Shown: positions 10,033 to 19,739 of the stretch, piece after piece | How the letters are laid out: each line of letters opens with the position of its first letter | Position numbering within the stretch: the stretch's first letter is position 1 | Program-made: the position numbers and the translations under genes | DNA from: a virus | Reading direction: 5' to 3' (one strand) | Length of the DNA stretch: 64,000 nt | Virus record (IMG/VR): IMGVR_UViG_3300032334_001433 | Coordinates: 1-64,000 of that record | Notes under the pieces: generated by a model | Told to the model about the DNA's origin: nothing | Database searches by the model: none | The model's input: only the letters and a program-made list of their open reading frames with translations

Positions 10033-10938
10033 ATGTTAACAATACAAAATTTTAATCTTAGTGGCGCAATGAGCTTTAACAATGTTTCTGGCGCATTACC
10101 AATTCCACCTACAGTGACATATATTTTAGTTGCGGGCGGGGGATCTGGTGGTACTGGAAATTATTCTGGTGGCGGTGGTGCCGGCGGGTTACTATCAAAT
10201 ACATTCTCAACAAGTGGCGGTGTAACATATTCTATCACGGTTGGGGCTGGCGGCGGAACTGCTGCAAGCGGCGGAGATAGTGCAATATCCGGAACAAATA
10301 TTACAACCGTTACTGCAGTTGGTGGTGGCCGAGGTTCGGGTGGTTATGGTAGTTTTGCCGGAGCAGCTGGTGGTTCTGGTGGAGGCGGTGGCGCAGGCGG
10401 CGGCGGTCCTGGCGCAGGTACCACAGGCCAAGGTAATGCTGGAGGATCTGCTGCTACAGGCGGCAACTATTCTGGAGGCGGCGGCGGAGGTTATGGTGCC
10501 GCAGGCAGTAATGCGGCCGACGGTGTAGGCGGCAATGGCGGTGTAGGTACAAGCACATACAGTTCATGGTTGTCTGATACTAATTTAGGGCACAATGTTA
10601 GCGGTACTAGATATCTTGCGGGTGGAGGTGGCGGGGCCATTGAGAGGGCATCTGGCACACCCGGTTCGGGTGGCGCAGGCGGCGGTGGCGCGGGAACACT
10701 TGGAGGAGGAGCTGCAACTTCAGCAAGTACCGGCATTATAAATACAGGTGGGGGCGGTGGTGCATGGACTTCTTATGGCGGAACCCAATATTCATATTTT
10801 AATGGTGGATCTGGCGTTGCTATTATTAGATATTCAGATAGTTACCGAGTAGCAACAACTACCGGCAATGTATCTTATATAGCAAATAATGGTTATCGTT
10901 ACTATGCATTTTTTGATTCTGGATCTTTAACTTGGTAA
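10033..10938 (+). CDS. Glycine-rich domain adhesin-like virion protein
   Basis: 301 residues; tag MLTIQNFNLSGAMSFNN, entry strand VTYILVAGGGSGG, and one glycine-rich body interrupted near residues 170-195 by a non-glycine insert (STYSSWLSDTNLGHNVSG). The terminus diverges from the family (NGYRYYAFFDSGSLTW), ending in W rather than F as the internal linkers of the two-module proteins do. An ATG at 10019 opens only a six-codon frame, so the gene starts at 10033. Confidence 0.77.
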   Translation: MLTIQNFNLSGAMSFNNVSGALPIPPTVTYILVAGGGSGGTGNYSGGGGAGGLLSNTFSTSGGVTYSITVGAGGGTAASGGDSAISGTNITTVTAVGGGRGSGGYGSFAGAAGGSGGGGGAGGGGPGAGTTGQGNAGGSAATGGNYSGGGGGGYGAAGSNAADGVGGNGGVGTSTYSSWLSDTNLGHNVSGTRYLAGGGGGAIERASGTPGSGGAGGGGAGTLGGGAATSASTGIINTGGGGGAWTSYGGTQYSYFNGGSGVAIIRYSDSYRVATTTGNVSYIANNGYRYYAFFDSGSLTW

Positions 10939-10943
10939 TTTAA

Positions 10944-12128
10944 ATGGCTGGTATAAACTATAGAGTTTTAGGACAAGTAAACCCAACTAACGGGGTAACT
11001 ACTGCACTATATACTGTTCCAAATAATTACTCTACACGAGTAACAACTCTTGCCGTTTGCAACTATTCAAATGCAGCAACAAGATTTAGTATTGCTGTCC
11101 AACCATCAAATGCAACAATTGCGGCAAATAGTTATTTAAATTATAATACATGGGCACCTGCATATGATACTACTTTGTTACATACAGGAGTATCATTAAA
11201 TGATTCGGACGTTATTTCCGTAGTCACAAATGGTTCATCTAATGTCAGTTACACCCTTTTTGGATTTGAAACATCCAAAGATATGCCAACATTATCAAGT
11301 ATAGAATATTTGGTAATTGCCGGCGGTGGCGGCGGCGGTGACGGCCCTGGAGGATATGGTGGTGGCGGCGGTGGAGCCGGTGGATTTAGAACAGGCAATA
11401 CTCAAATACAAACAAGTGCAAATCTTGTTGTGGTAGTTGGAGCAGGCGGTACTAATAGTACAAACGGAAGCAATTCATACATTCTTGGCGGAAATCCTGC
11501 AGCAGGATATGTTATAAATCTAATATCTGTAGGCGGTGGCCGAGGCGCAAGTTATAGTGGTTCAGTTATACCTGCCGGTTCTGGTGGTTCTGGTGGCGGC
11601 GGTACAAATCTTAATGGTGATGCTGGTGGTACTGGTATTGCAGGCCAAGGATTTGCTGGCGGTCAAGGCGGCGGGCAGGCAACATACTATAACAACGGCG
11701 GTGGCGGCGGTGGCGCTAGTGCGGTTGGTACCGGCGGATCGTATGATGGTACTGGCGGCGCAGGTGCATATTCTGCAATAACAGGAACAAATATTGCCTA
11801 CGCCGGCGGTGGCGGAGGTGGAACAAACTGGGGCCCTAGTACAGGGGGCAGAGTAAGTTATGGTGGTGTCGGTGGTGGCGGCCAAGGCACAGCCTATGGT
11901 ACATTTTCGCAAAATCCACCAACTGCTGGTACAACAAATACTGGTAGTGGAGGAGGCGGAGGTGGTTCGGGTACAACTGGAGGTTATGGAGGTTCAGGTA
12001 TAGTTATAGTTCGTTATCCAACATATTATAGTGCAGCAACAACAACAGGATCGCCAAATGTAACAATTAGTGGCGGTTATAGAATTTATAGGTTCTGGCA
12101 AACCGGCTCAATTTATTTTAATAAATAG
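10944..12128 (+). CDS. Virion protein: beta domain fused to glycine-rich module
   Basis: 394 residues. Residues 1-112 form a separate beta-rich domain (INYRVLGQVNPTNGVTTALY, then TLAVCNYSNAATRFSIAV, then a terminal FGFE) that also occurs as the whole product of the gene at 12522. It is a domain common in marine phage structural proteins. From residue 116 a standard glycine-rich module follows (IEYLVIAGGGGGG to GGYRIYRFWQTGSIYF). The usual N-terminal tag is absent, so the beta domain probably takes over its docking role. Function in the virion is inferred from context. Confidence 0.78.
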   Translation: MAGINYRVLGQVNPTNGVTTALYTVPNNYSTRVTTLAVCNYSNAATRFSIAVQPSNATIAANSYLNYNTWAPAYDTTLLHTGVSLNDSDVISVVTNGSSNVSYTLFGFETSKDMPTLSSIEYLVIAGGGGGGDGPGGYGGGGGGAGGFRTGNTQIQTSANLVVVVGAGGTNSTNGSNSYILGGNPAAGYVINLISVGGGRGASYSGSVIPAGSGGSGGGGTNLNGDAGGTGIAGQGFAGGQGGGQATYYNNGGGGGGASAVGTGGSYDGTGGAGAYSAITGTNIAYAGGGGGGTNWGPSTGGRVSYGGVGGGGQGTAYGTFSQNPPTAGTTNTGSGGGGGGSGTTGGYGGSGIVIVRYPTYYSAATTTGSPNVTISGGYRIYRFWQTGSIYFNK

Positions 12129-12162
12129 TCGGATATCAATTAATTTATCACAAGGAGATAAA

Positions 12163-12510
12163 ATGTCGCATTTTGCAAAAGTAGAAGATGGTATTGTAAC
12201 ACAAGTAATCGTAGTAGAGCAAGACGTTATTAATACTGGTTTATTCGGAGACCCAGAATCTTGGGTACAAACATCATATAACACATACGGTGGCGAGCAT
12301 CGTAATGGTGGCACGCCTTTGCGTAAGAATTATGCAGGTATTGGTTACAGTTATGATTCTCAAAGAGACGCATTTATTGCACCAAAACCATTTGCAAGCT
12401 GGGTTCTAGATGAGAGCACTTGCATTTGGAACGCCCCTGTTACTATGCCTACAGAAGGTGGTCCTTACAGATGGGATGAGGAAACAGTTAATTGGGTAGC
12501 AGTTAGCTAA
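12163..12510 (+). CDS. Conserved phage virion-associated protein
   Basis: 115 residues starting MSHFAKVEDGIVTQVIVVEQ. The ATG at 12163 is preceded by AAGGAG, the only strong Shine-Dalgarno sequence in the adhesin array, and it excludes a longer frame from 12070 that overlaps the previous gene. The sequence (FGDPESWVQTSYNTYGGEHR, NYAGIGYSYD, PFASWVLDE) matches a small protein family found beside tail-fibre genes in many marine phages. Its molecular role is unknown; a small structural protein or fibre accessory is the best guess. Confidence 0.75.
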   Translation: MSHFAKVEDGIVTQVIVVEQDVINTGLFGDPESWVQTSYNTYGGEHRNGGTPLRKNYAGIGYSYDSQRDAFIAPKPFASWVLDESTCIWNAPVTMPTEGGPYRWDEETVNWVAVS

Positions 12511-12521
12511 AGAGAACGCAT

Positions 12522-12854
12522 ATGGCAATAACGTATAAAGTTTTGGGGCAAGCCGCCCCAGCTGCAACCACAAATACTGTACTATATACTGTACCTGCAT
12601 ATATGAGTGCGGCGACATCTACGTTATCCATATGCAATCAAAATGCTACCGATGCAAGATTTCGTGTAGCTGTACAGCCTGCAAATGCATCTATACAGTT
12701 TAAACATTATATTGCATATGATACAATTTTACCCGCATATGAAACCATTTCATTAACTATAGGGATGACATTGGCAACTACGGATGTAGTTACCGTGTAT
12801 GCAAACACAACAAATATTAGTTTTAATTTATTTGGGTCAGAGATTAATACATGA
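12522..12854 (+). CDS. Small beta-domain virion protein
   Basis: 110 residues, all one domain: ITYKVLGQAAPAATTNTVLY, TLSICNQNATDARFRVAVQP, then TTNISFNLFGSE. It is clearly paralogous to residues 1-112 of the gene at 10944, which carries a glycine-rich module behind the same domain. The free-standing form may occupy the same virion position. The stop overlaps the next start (ATGA at 12851-12854), so the two are translationally coupled. Confidence 0.78.
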   Translation: MAITYKVLGQAAPAATTNTVLYTVPAYMSAATSTLSICNQNATDARFRVAVQPANASIQFKHYIAYDTILPAYETISLTIGMTLATTDVVTVYANTTNISFNLFGSEINT

Positions 12855-13681
12855 CCTTAAGACGATATAGTACTACTAAAGTTAGCCGGTCACGAGTTTT
12901 TTCGACGTCCGGCACAACTACTAGTAATAACGTAAGTCGTCAGATGAGAATAGATTATTTAATTGTTGCTGGCGGCGGTGGCGGAGGCGGCAATCCTAGC
13001 ATAGATTCTGATAGAGATGGCGGTGGCGGTGCTGGCGGGCTTGTTATGGGATCCGTCGCTGCAAGTAAATTTGGAATAGGAACAGCAATATCTATACAGA
13101 TTGGAACTGCAGGAACAACATCTACTTCCCCAACTGCGGGCAGTGATAGTTATTTAGGTCCTGTAATTGCGTATGGTGGGGGCAAAGGTGGATATTTTGG
13201 TTCCAATGCCGGCACAGGCGGTTCTGGAGGTGGGTCGGGAAGAAATTCAAGTCCTGCAGGAAAAACTCAAATAAGTTATCCGGAATATGGTGGGACTGGA
13301 TTTGGTAACGCAGGCGGCGGCCAAGGAGATGGAATATTTGCATCTTCCGCAGGTGGTGGCGGTGGTGCTTTAGGTCCTGGTGGATTTTCTGGTGGCAATT
13401 CTGGTGGTTTAGGAATGGTATCAACTATTACTGGATCTGCAGTAACATATGCAAGCGGAGGCAGGGCAGGATCATTAATAACATATCCAACAAATACTGG
13501 TTCTGGGGGCAGTGTCCAACCATATGGTGGCACGACTCAACCAACAGATGGTATTGTGATAGTAAGACATTTGGCATCGTACCCTCAAGCAACAACTACT
13601 GGTTCTCCAACAATAACAATATATGGTAATTATATAATTTACACGTTTACGAGTTCTGGCTCAATAACATTCCCGGGATAG
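12851..13681 (+). CDS. Glycine-rich domain adhesin-like protein lacking the usual tag
   Basis: 276 residues. The first 33 residues are basic and Ser/Thr-rich (TLRRYSTTKVSRSRVFSTSG) instead of the QN-x-G tag. The glycine-rich module then begins at RIDYLIVAGGGGGGG and ends in a divergent terminus, GNYIIYTFTSSGSITFPG. Because it is coupled by ATGA overlap to the upstream beta-domain protein, the two products could act as a pair, with the beta domain supplying the docking role that is fused in the 10944 protein. That is an inference from gene order. Confidence 0.75.
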   Translation: MTLRRYSTTKVSRSRVFSTSGTTTSNNVSRQMRIDYLIVAGGGGGGGNPSIDSDRDGGGGAGGLVMGSVAASKFGIGTAISIQIGTAGTTSTSPTAGSDSYLGPVIAYGGGKGGYFGSNAGTGGSGGGSGRNSSPAGKTQISYPEYGGTGFGNAGGGQGDGIFASSAGGGGGALGPGGFSGGNSGGLGMVSTITGSAVTYASGGRAGSLITYPTNTGSGGSVQPYGGTTQPTDGIVIVRHLASYPQATTTGSPTITIYGNYIIYTFTSSGSITFPG

Positions 13682-13685
13682 AATA

Positions 13686-15353
13686 ATGTCAATCATTTTT
13701 AACAATATAAGTATTTTTGGTAATTTATCTGTAGTAACACCTTACATACAATTGGCTCCAAGCACTGTTGAATACTTAGTTGTAGCTGGCGGCGGTTCTG
13801 GTGGTTATGGTAACGGTGGAGGAGGCGGCGCTGGAGGATATCTTGCAAATGTTGGATATTCGGTAAATACTACTGGAATTTATACTATAACCGTTGGAGC
13901 TGGAGGATCATCTTATTCTTCTGGTTCAAATTCTGTTTTGTCTGGAGCAATAACAGTAACAGCAATTGGTGGCGGTAAAGGTGGTTCTAGTGCAGGTGGA
14001 ATTAACGGAATAGGTGGTGGTTCTGGCGGCGGCGGCGCTAGACAAAGTGGAACTGCTGGTAGCGGAACTTCTGGGCAAGGAAATGCTGGAGGTGTTGGGT
14101 CGAGTGGAGATTTTTCTGGCGGTGGAGGTGGTGGCGCCGGCGGAGTTGGTGGTGGTGGTAGCAGCGGCACCTCTGGTGCTGGTGGCGCAGGATTATATTC
14201 TACAATATCTGGTTCAAATGTTGCTTACGCAGGTGGCGGTAGTGGTGGTAGTTATGGATTGTCTGTAGGTTCTGGCGGTATTGGTGGTGGTGCTACCGGC
14301 ACTAATTCAAGTACAAAACCAACCGGTGCTACTCAAAATACAGGCGGCGGCGGTGGTGGCGCAGGATATTCTGGTTCGGAAGTTTCTACTTTGAGCGGAG
14401 ATGGAGGTTCTGGTGTTGTAATCATACGTTATCCATCTGATTATAAATTAGCAACATCAACGACAGGTTCTCCAAACGTAGTAACATCTGGCGGCAATGT
14501 AAGTTACATATTCACACAATCTGGTTCAATATATTGGGGCAACCCACCTTCTCTTGAGTATTTAGTTGTTGCTGGCGGCGGCGCAGGCGGCGGATCTTAT
14601 CTAGGCGGCGGCGGCGGCGCCGGCGGATATGTGACCGGAACATCTTTAAGTACAACTTTTGGTGCTACTATTACTATTACTGTTGGCGCCGGAGGAACTG
14701 GAGTATTAACAAATAATGGCGGATATGGATCAAATTCTGTTATTATAGGAGCCAACACAATTACAAGTATTGGTGGCGGTGGCGGTGGCTCCGGAGGTTC
14801 TTCAGGCGGAACACAAAGTCCAGGCAATCCTGGTGGTTCTGGTGGTGGTTCTACAGGATATTATACAGGCGCCGGCGGCGCAGGTACCTCAGGCCAAGGA
14901 AATAACGGTGGTACAGGAGCCACGTACGGCGCTGGCGGAGGCGGTGGCGCAGGCGCAGCCGGTAGTGCTGGTACTAGTGTCAATGGCGGCAATGGTGGTA
15001 TAGGATTATATTCCACTATTTCTGGAGCAAATGTTGCGTATGCCGGCGGTGGCGGGGGTGCAGCATATACAGGGACAAAAGGCACCGGTGGCACTGGCGG
15101 CGGCGGTGACGGAGAAGCGTATGGTGGCACTCCTGCGGCTGTAACAGGAACATCGAACACGGGCGGAGGTGGCGGTGGTGGCGGCGGGTATGGCGGACAA
15201 ACTGCTGGTGGAAATGGTGGATCGGGTGTTGTTATACTGCGATATCTTGATTCTGGTCCAGCGCCGGCATCCACAATAGGTTCACCAAACGTAACTGTTA
15301 CTGGTGGTTATAGAATATATAGATTCTGGCAATCCGGTTCAATAACTTTCTAA
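13686..15353 (+). CDS. Two-module glycine-rich adhesin-like protein
   Basis: 555 residues. Tag MSIIFNNISIFGNLSVVT; first glycine-rich module, then a joint near residue 280 (GGNVSYIFTQSGSIYW, then NPPSLEYLVVAGGG), and a second module ending GGYRIYRFWQSGSITF. The joint matches that of the 2838 gene almost residue for residue, while the module bodies differ, so the joint is a conserved recombination point or a structural hinge. Probably a virion surface protein. Confidence 0.8.
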   Translation: MSIIFNNISIFGNLSVVTPYIQLAPSTVEYLVVAGGGSGGYGNGGGGGAGGYLANVGYSVNTTGIYTITVGAGGSSYSSGSNSVLSGAITVTAIGGGKGGSSAGGINGIGGGSGGGGARQSGTAGSGTSGQGNAGGVGSSGDFSGGGGGGAGGVGGGGSSGTSGAGGAGLYSTISGSNVAYAGGGSGGSYGLSVGSGGIGGGATGTNSSTKPTGATQNTGGGGGGAGYSGSEVSTLSGDGGSGVVIIRYPSDYKLATSTTGSPNVVTSGGNVSYIFTQSGSIYWGNPPSLEYLVVAGGGAGGGSYLGGGGGAGGYVTGTSLSTTFGATITITVGAGGTGVLTNNGGYGSNSVIIGANTITSIGGGGGGSGGSSGGTQSPGNPGGSGGGSTGYYTGAGGAGTSGQGNNGGTGATYGAGGGGGAGAAGSAGTSVNGGNGGIGLYSTISGANVAYAGGGGGAAYTGTKGTGGTGGGGDGEAYGGTPAAVTGTSNTGGGGGGGGGYGGQTAGGNGGSGVVILRYLDSGPAPASTIGSPNVTVTGGYRIYRFWQSGSITF

Positions 15354-15359
15354 ATAAAA

Positions 15360-16181
15360 ATGGCATTCATATTCACAAATCTCAATTTTGGCGGTACAAT
15401 TTCAGTAACTGCTCCTAGTTTGGTATCTCCAATTGTAGAATACTTAGTTGTTGCTGGCGGAGGATCTGGCGGTGGACCTGGTAGTTCGAGCGGAGCAGGT
15501 GGAGGTGGAGCAGGAGGTTTACTTTTATCCAATGTAATCGGATATTATGGAGTTACTTATACAATAACGGTTGGTGGGGGAGCATCAGGTGGCGCTGGGA
15601 CAAACGCTGCAGGATCTAATGGATCAAATTCTTCAATTACATCATCATCAACAACAAGTGTTATAGCCCTTGGCGGCGGATATGGATCGTTATTTCCAAA
15701 TGGTGGAGATGGTGGTTCTGGTGGCGGAACTTCTGGTAACGGGTCATACTATCCTGGCAGAGGCGGATATGGTACAGCTGGCCAAGGAAATAATGGTGCG
15801 GTTGGTACTGGAACACTAACAAGCGGCGCCACAACAGGTGGCGGTGGCGGCGGTGCGGGCGGTGCCGGTAGTACAAACAGTTCGGGTGGTTCTGGTCTTA
15901 GTAATAGTATTACAGGGTCGTCTGTTACATATGCTGCAGGCGGCGCTGGCGGTAGCAGCGGTGGCGGTACTGGTTCTGCAGGTGGATCTAATACAGGTAA
16001 TGGAGGAGCAGGTTGCGGTGGTGGCGGCGGTACTGGAGCAGCGGGTGGTTCTGGTATTGTAGTTCTTCGATATGCAGATTCAAATCCAGCGGCAGCAAAC
16101 ACAGTAGGTTCACCAAATGTAACTGTTACCGGCGGTTATAGAATATATAGATTCTGGCAATCTGGAACAATAACTTTTTAA
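15360..16181 (+). CDS. Glycine-rich domain adhesin-like virion protein
   Basis: 273 residues; tag MAFIFTNLNFGGTISVTAP, entry strand VEYLVVAGGGSGGG, and the terminus GGYRIYRFWQSGTITF. The nucleotide sequence of the last 20 or so codons is almost the same as the end of the preceding gene, so the homology is kept at DNA level as well as protein level. The spacer upstream is TAAATAAAA, without a Shine-Dalgarno sequence. Confidence 0.78.
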   Translation: MAFIFTNLNFGGTISVTAPSLVSPIVEYLVVAGGGSGGGPGSSSGAGGGGAGGLLLSNVIGYYGVTYTITVGGGASGGAGTNAAGSNGSNSSITSSSTTSVIALGGGYGSLFPNGGDGGSGGGTSGNGSYYPGRGGYGTAGQGNNGAVGTGTLTSGATTGGGGGGAGGAGSTNSSGGSGLSNSITGSSVTYAAGGAGGSSGGGTGSAGGSNTGNGGAGCGGGGGTGAAGGSGIVVLRYADSNPAAANTVGSPNVTVTGGYRIYRFWQSGTITF

Positions 16182-17126
16182 ATGTTTACCTTTCAAAATC
16201 TTAGTTTTGCTGGAACTTGGTCTGCCGTAGGATTGCCCAGCGCAGCCACTGCTCCGTCAACTATAGATTATTTGGTTGTAGCTGGAGGTGGAGGCGGTCC
16301 GGGTGCATACTATGGAGGTGGTGGTGGCGCTGGAGGTTTACGTTCTACAGTAACAACAACCGGCGGCGGAGGAAATCTTGAATCTCAGTTATCAGTTGTT
16401 GCTAGTACAACATATAATATAACTGTAGGCGCAGGTGGAACCGCCGGTGGATCTGGCAACGCTGGTAATAATGGTTCAAATTCATCTATAATTGGAGGAG
16501 CAGTCAATATAGTATCCTTGGGTGGTGGCGGAGGGCAGTTCTATTTAACTGGTGCGCCTGCCGGCCAAGGTGGTTCTGGTGGTGGCGCCGGGTCTGGTTC
16601 TACATATAGTATTTTGGGCACAGCAAATCAAGGATATAACGGTGGCACAGGCGGAGGTGGCGGTGGTTCTACGGGTGCTGGCTCTGGTGGTGGGGGCGGT
16701 GGTGGCGCTGGAGGCGTTGGTGGCAACGGGGTAAATAATGGATATCCTAGTGGTACTGGTGGCTCAGGCGGTCCAGGAATATACACTACTATTAGCGGAG
16801 CAAATGTTGCATATGGTGGCGGCGGTGGCGGTGCAGGATATGCAAGTGGAGGGTCTCAAACTTATCCAGGCGGTGTAGGTGGCGGCGGTGTAGGTGGAGC
16901 CGGCGGTTCTTCTGCTACTGCAGGTACGGCAAATACTGGGGGTGGCGGAGGCGCCGATGATGGTCATGCATTTACTACAGGTAAAGATGGAGGTTCCGGT
17001 ATAGTTATCATCCGCTATTCTAGTTCTTATAATGCGGCATCTGCTACAACAGGTTCACCAAACGTAACTGTTACTGGTGGTTATAGAATATACCAATTCA
17101 CGAGTTCTGGCTCAATAACTTTTTAA
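16182..17126 (+). CDS. Glycine-rich domain adhesin-like virion protein
   Basis: 314 residues; tag MFTFQNLSFAGTWSAVG. The ATG directly abuts the previous TAA with no spacer, which implies translational coupling. The module contains an extra strand (NLESQLSVVASTTYNITVG) near residues 68-86 that is also seen in the second module of the 17132 gene (AESVLSVSVGTTYTVTVG). The terminus is GGYRIYQFTSSGSITF. Confidence 0.78.
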   Translation: MFTFQNLSFAGTWSAVGLPSAATAPSTIDYLVVAGGGGGPGAYYGGGGGAGGLRSTVTTTGGGGNLESQLSVVASTTYNITVGAGGTAGGSGNAGNNGSNSSIIGGAVNIVSLGGGGGQFYLTGAPAGQGGSGGGAGSGSTYSILGTANQGYNGGTGGGGGGSTGAGSGGGGGGGAGGVGGNGVNNGYPSGTGGSGGPGIYTTISGANVAYGGGGGGAGYASGGSQTYPGGVGGGGVGGAGGSSATAGTANTGGGGGADDGHAFTTGKDGGSGIVIIRYSSSYNAASATTGSPNVTVTGGYRIYQFTSSGSITF

Positions 17127-17131
17127 ATAAA

Positions 17132-18856
17132 ATGGCATTTACAATTCAAAATCTTATTCTCGGCGGCAATATGCAAACATCGCAGCCTGCCCTTGGTGCA
17201 CCTTCCGCAGTAGAATACTTAGTTGTTGCTGGTGGGGGTGGCGGCAGCGGATCTAATAACGGCGCAGGCCGAACTGCAGGCGGCGGCGCTGGAGGTTTTC
17301 GAACAAGTACAGGATATTCTGTAAACACTTCTGCAACTTATACTATAACCGTTGGGGCGGGCGGCGCAGGCGGAACTACTTATACAAGTTTTCCAGTAAA
17401 AGGCAATAATTCATCTTTCGCTACTATTACTAGTACAGGTGGAGGATATGGTTCAAATGACGGAGACAATGCTGGTACTGGAGGTTCGGGCGGTGGTTCA
17501 TCTTATTCTGGAAGAACTCCTGGATCAGGAAATCAAGGAGGATATTCTCCTGTAGAAGGATATGCGGGTGGAACTGGAACTGGTTCATCCGGTGGCGGCG
17601 GTGGCGGTGCCGGTGCGGTTGGTAGTGACGGAAATGGTGCAGGCAATGCTAGTGGCGGTATTGGTGTATCTTCTTCTATTAGTGGAACTGCTACTTACTA
17701 TGCAGGCGGGGGAGGAGCAGGCGTATATTCAGGAGGATCTGCAGGCGCGGGCGGTCTTGGCGGAGGAGGTAGTGGCGGCGGTTCTGGAGCCAATGGTACA
17801 AGTGGAACTACAAATACTGGAGGCGGCGGCGGTTCTGGAGGTACAAGTGGAGGCAATGGTGGTGCAGGTGGCTCTGGAGTTGTAATCATTCGTTACCCAT
17901 CTGATTATACTGCAGCAATTACCACAACTGGTTTGCCAAATGTAAGTGTAACAGGCGGTTATAGAATATACCAATTCAATAGTTCTGGAACAATATCTTG
18001 GGCCCCGGTCTTATTTATCGAATATTTAGTTGTTGCTGGTGGTGCTAGTGGTGGTTCTCCATATGCTGGAGGCGGCGGTGCAGGTGGATTTAGATCATCA
18101 GTAATTGGCTCTACTAGTGGAGGCGGTGCCAGCGCTGAATCTGTATTAAGTGTAAGTGTAGGAACTACATATACAGTAACAGTAGGTGCAGGTGGAGCAT
18201 CGCTAAATAATACGTCTACTCCTGGAAACAATGGGTCAAATTCAGTATTTGGCACTATTACATCTATTGGTGGTGGTGGAGGCGGTTGGCGATATAGTAG
18301 TGGTTCGGGGTCTAATGGGTCTTCTGGTGGTTCTGGAGGAGGGGCAAACGATAATTACTGGGGTGGTTATAGTTTTACCGGTGGCGCAGGAACAACAGGG
18401 CAAGGATACGCTGGTGGTAGTGGAAGAGCAAGTAGTGGTTTATTAAGTTCTGGTGGTGGTGGAGCCGGTGCTGTTGGTGTAAGTGCTTCTTCAGGAGGTA
18501 CGGGAGGTGCTGGCCAAACAAATCCTATAACTGGAACAGCAACATATTATGCTGGCGGCGGCGGGGGCGGCGCATATACTGGACAAAGTGGTGGCTCGGG
18601 TGGTGTTGGTGGTGGTGGTCGAGGATCAGGCGGCGGGCTGGCTTCTGTTGACGGAACTACAAATACTGGTAGCGGTGGTGGTGGTGGCGGAGACGGAGGA
18701 TATGAAGCATCAGGGGCAGGAGGTTCTGGAATAGTTATTATTCGTTATGCGGACTCAAATGCAGCAGCATCAAATACAATAGGTTCTCCTAATGTAACCG
18801 TTTCGGGTGGTTACAGAGTATACCAATTCACGAGTTCCGGTTCAATAACTTTCTAA
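17132..18856 (+). CDS. Two-module glycine-rich adhesin-like protein
   Basis: 574 residues; tag MAFTIQNLILGGNM, first module, a joint near residue 287 (GGYRIYQFNSSGTISW, then APVLFIEYLVVAGG), and a second module ending GGYRVYQFTSSGSITF. Here the internal joint still carries the GGYRIYQF form used at the ends of single-module proteins. That supports an origin by read-through fusion of two neighbouring genes. Confidence 0.8.
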   Translation: MAFTIQNLILGGNMQTSQPALGAPSAVEYLVVAGGGGGSGSNNGAGRTAGGGAGGFRTSTGYSVNTSATYTITVGAGGAGGTTYTSFPVKGNNSSFATITSTGGGYGSNDGDNAGTGGSGGGSSYSGRTPGSGNQGGYSPVEGYAGGTGTGSSGGGGGGAGAVGSDGNGAGNASGGIGVSSSISGTATYYAGGGGAGVYSGGSAGAGGLGGGGSGGGSGANGTSGTTNTGGGGGSGGTSGGNGGAGGSGVVIIRYPSDYTAAITTTGLPNVSVTGGYRIYQFNSSGTISWAPVLFIEYLVVAGGASGGSPYAGGGGAGGFRSSVIGSTSGGGASAESVLSVSVGTTYTVTVGAGGASLNNTSTPGNNGSNSVFGTITSIGGGGGGWRYSSGSGSNGSSGGSGGGANDNYWGGYSFTGGAGTTGQGYAGGSGRASSGLLSSGGGGAGAVGVSASSGGTGGAGQTNPITGTATYYAGGGGGGAYTGQSGGSGGVGGGGRGSGGGLASVDGTTNTGSGGGGGGDGGYEASGAGGSGIVIIRYADSNAAASNTIGSPNVTVSGGYRVYQFTSSGSITF

Positions 18857-18860
18857 ATAA

Positions 18861-19733
18861 ATGTCGTTTACTATTCAAAACATTATTTTTGGCGGAAATA
18901 TGTTGGCGTTCCAAGCGCCAATAGATCCGCTCATAGTTGAATACTTAGTTGTTGCTGGAGGAGGTGGTGGCGGCGCACGTTATGGCGGCGGTGGAGGTGC
19001 AGGTGGCTATAGAGCCAATACCGGATATTCTGTTTCTACTGGAACACCAATTACTGTTACGGTAGGTGGAGGTGGCAATGGCGGTGCAGTCGGTGCTTAC
19101 AATGCAGGTGTCTCTGGATCAGACTCAGTTTTCGGCACTATTACATCTACGGGCGGTGGCGGTGGCGGTAATGGAGCAAAAAATGGTGGTTCTGGCGGTG
19201 GAGGAAGTTATGATGCTGCATATGGTTTAGGAAATACTCCTGCAACTGTTCCATCACAAGGTAATAATGGCGGATCTGGTATTATAGTATCGGGATGTCC
19301 TAGAGCAGGGGGTGGCGGTGGAGCAGGAGCCGTTGGAGCAGATGCTGTGGGTGGTAATGGAGGTAACGGCGGCGCTGGATTATATTCTACAATAACTAGT
19401 TCAAATGTTGCCTATGCTGGAGGTGGAGGCGGTGGCGTTTATTTAAATGGAACTACTGCAGGAACTGGAGGTGTTGGGGGCGGAGGAAATGCTGGCACCC
19501 CAAATGTTGGAAACGGCAATGCAGGAACAACAAATACCGGTGGCGGCGGCGGTGGCGGAAGTTGGAGCAATACTACAGACACAAGTGGTGGCTCTGGAGG
19601 CTCGGGCATTGTTGTAATTAGTTACGCTAATACATATGGTTACGCAACCAATACAATTGGATCTCCAAACGTAATAACTTCCGGCGGTAATATAATCTAT
19701 AGATTCTGGCAATCAGGTTCAATAACTTTCTAA
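18861..19733 (+). CDS. Glycine-rich domain adhesin-like virion protein
   Basis: 290 residues; tag MSFTIQNIIFGGNMLAFQ, very similar to that of the gene before it, then VEYLVVAGGGGGG. The body has a distinct insert (GIIVSGCPRAGGG) with the only Cys in this copy. The terminus is GGNIIYRFWQSGSITF, mixing the GGN form of the internal joints with the WQSGSITF form of true C-termini. Confidence 0.78.
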   Translation: MSFTIQNIIFGGNMLAFQAPIDPLIVEYLVVAGGGGGGARYGGGGGAGGYRANTGYSVSTGTPITVTVGGGGNGGAVGAYNAGVSGSDSVFGTITSTGGGGGGNGAKNGGSGGGGSYDAAYGLGNTPATVPSQGNNGGSGIIVSGCPRAGGGGGAGAVGADAVGGNGGNGGAGLYSTITSSNVAYAGGGGGGVYLNGTTAGTGGVGGGGNAGTPNVGNGNAGTTNTGGGGGGGSWSNTTDTSGGSGGSGIVVISYANTYGYATNTIGSPNVITSGGNIIYRFWQSGSITF

Positions 19734-19739
19734 ATAAAA

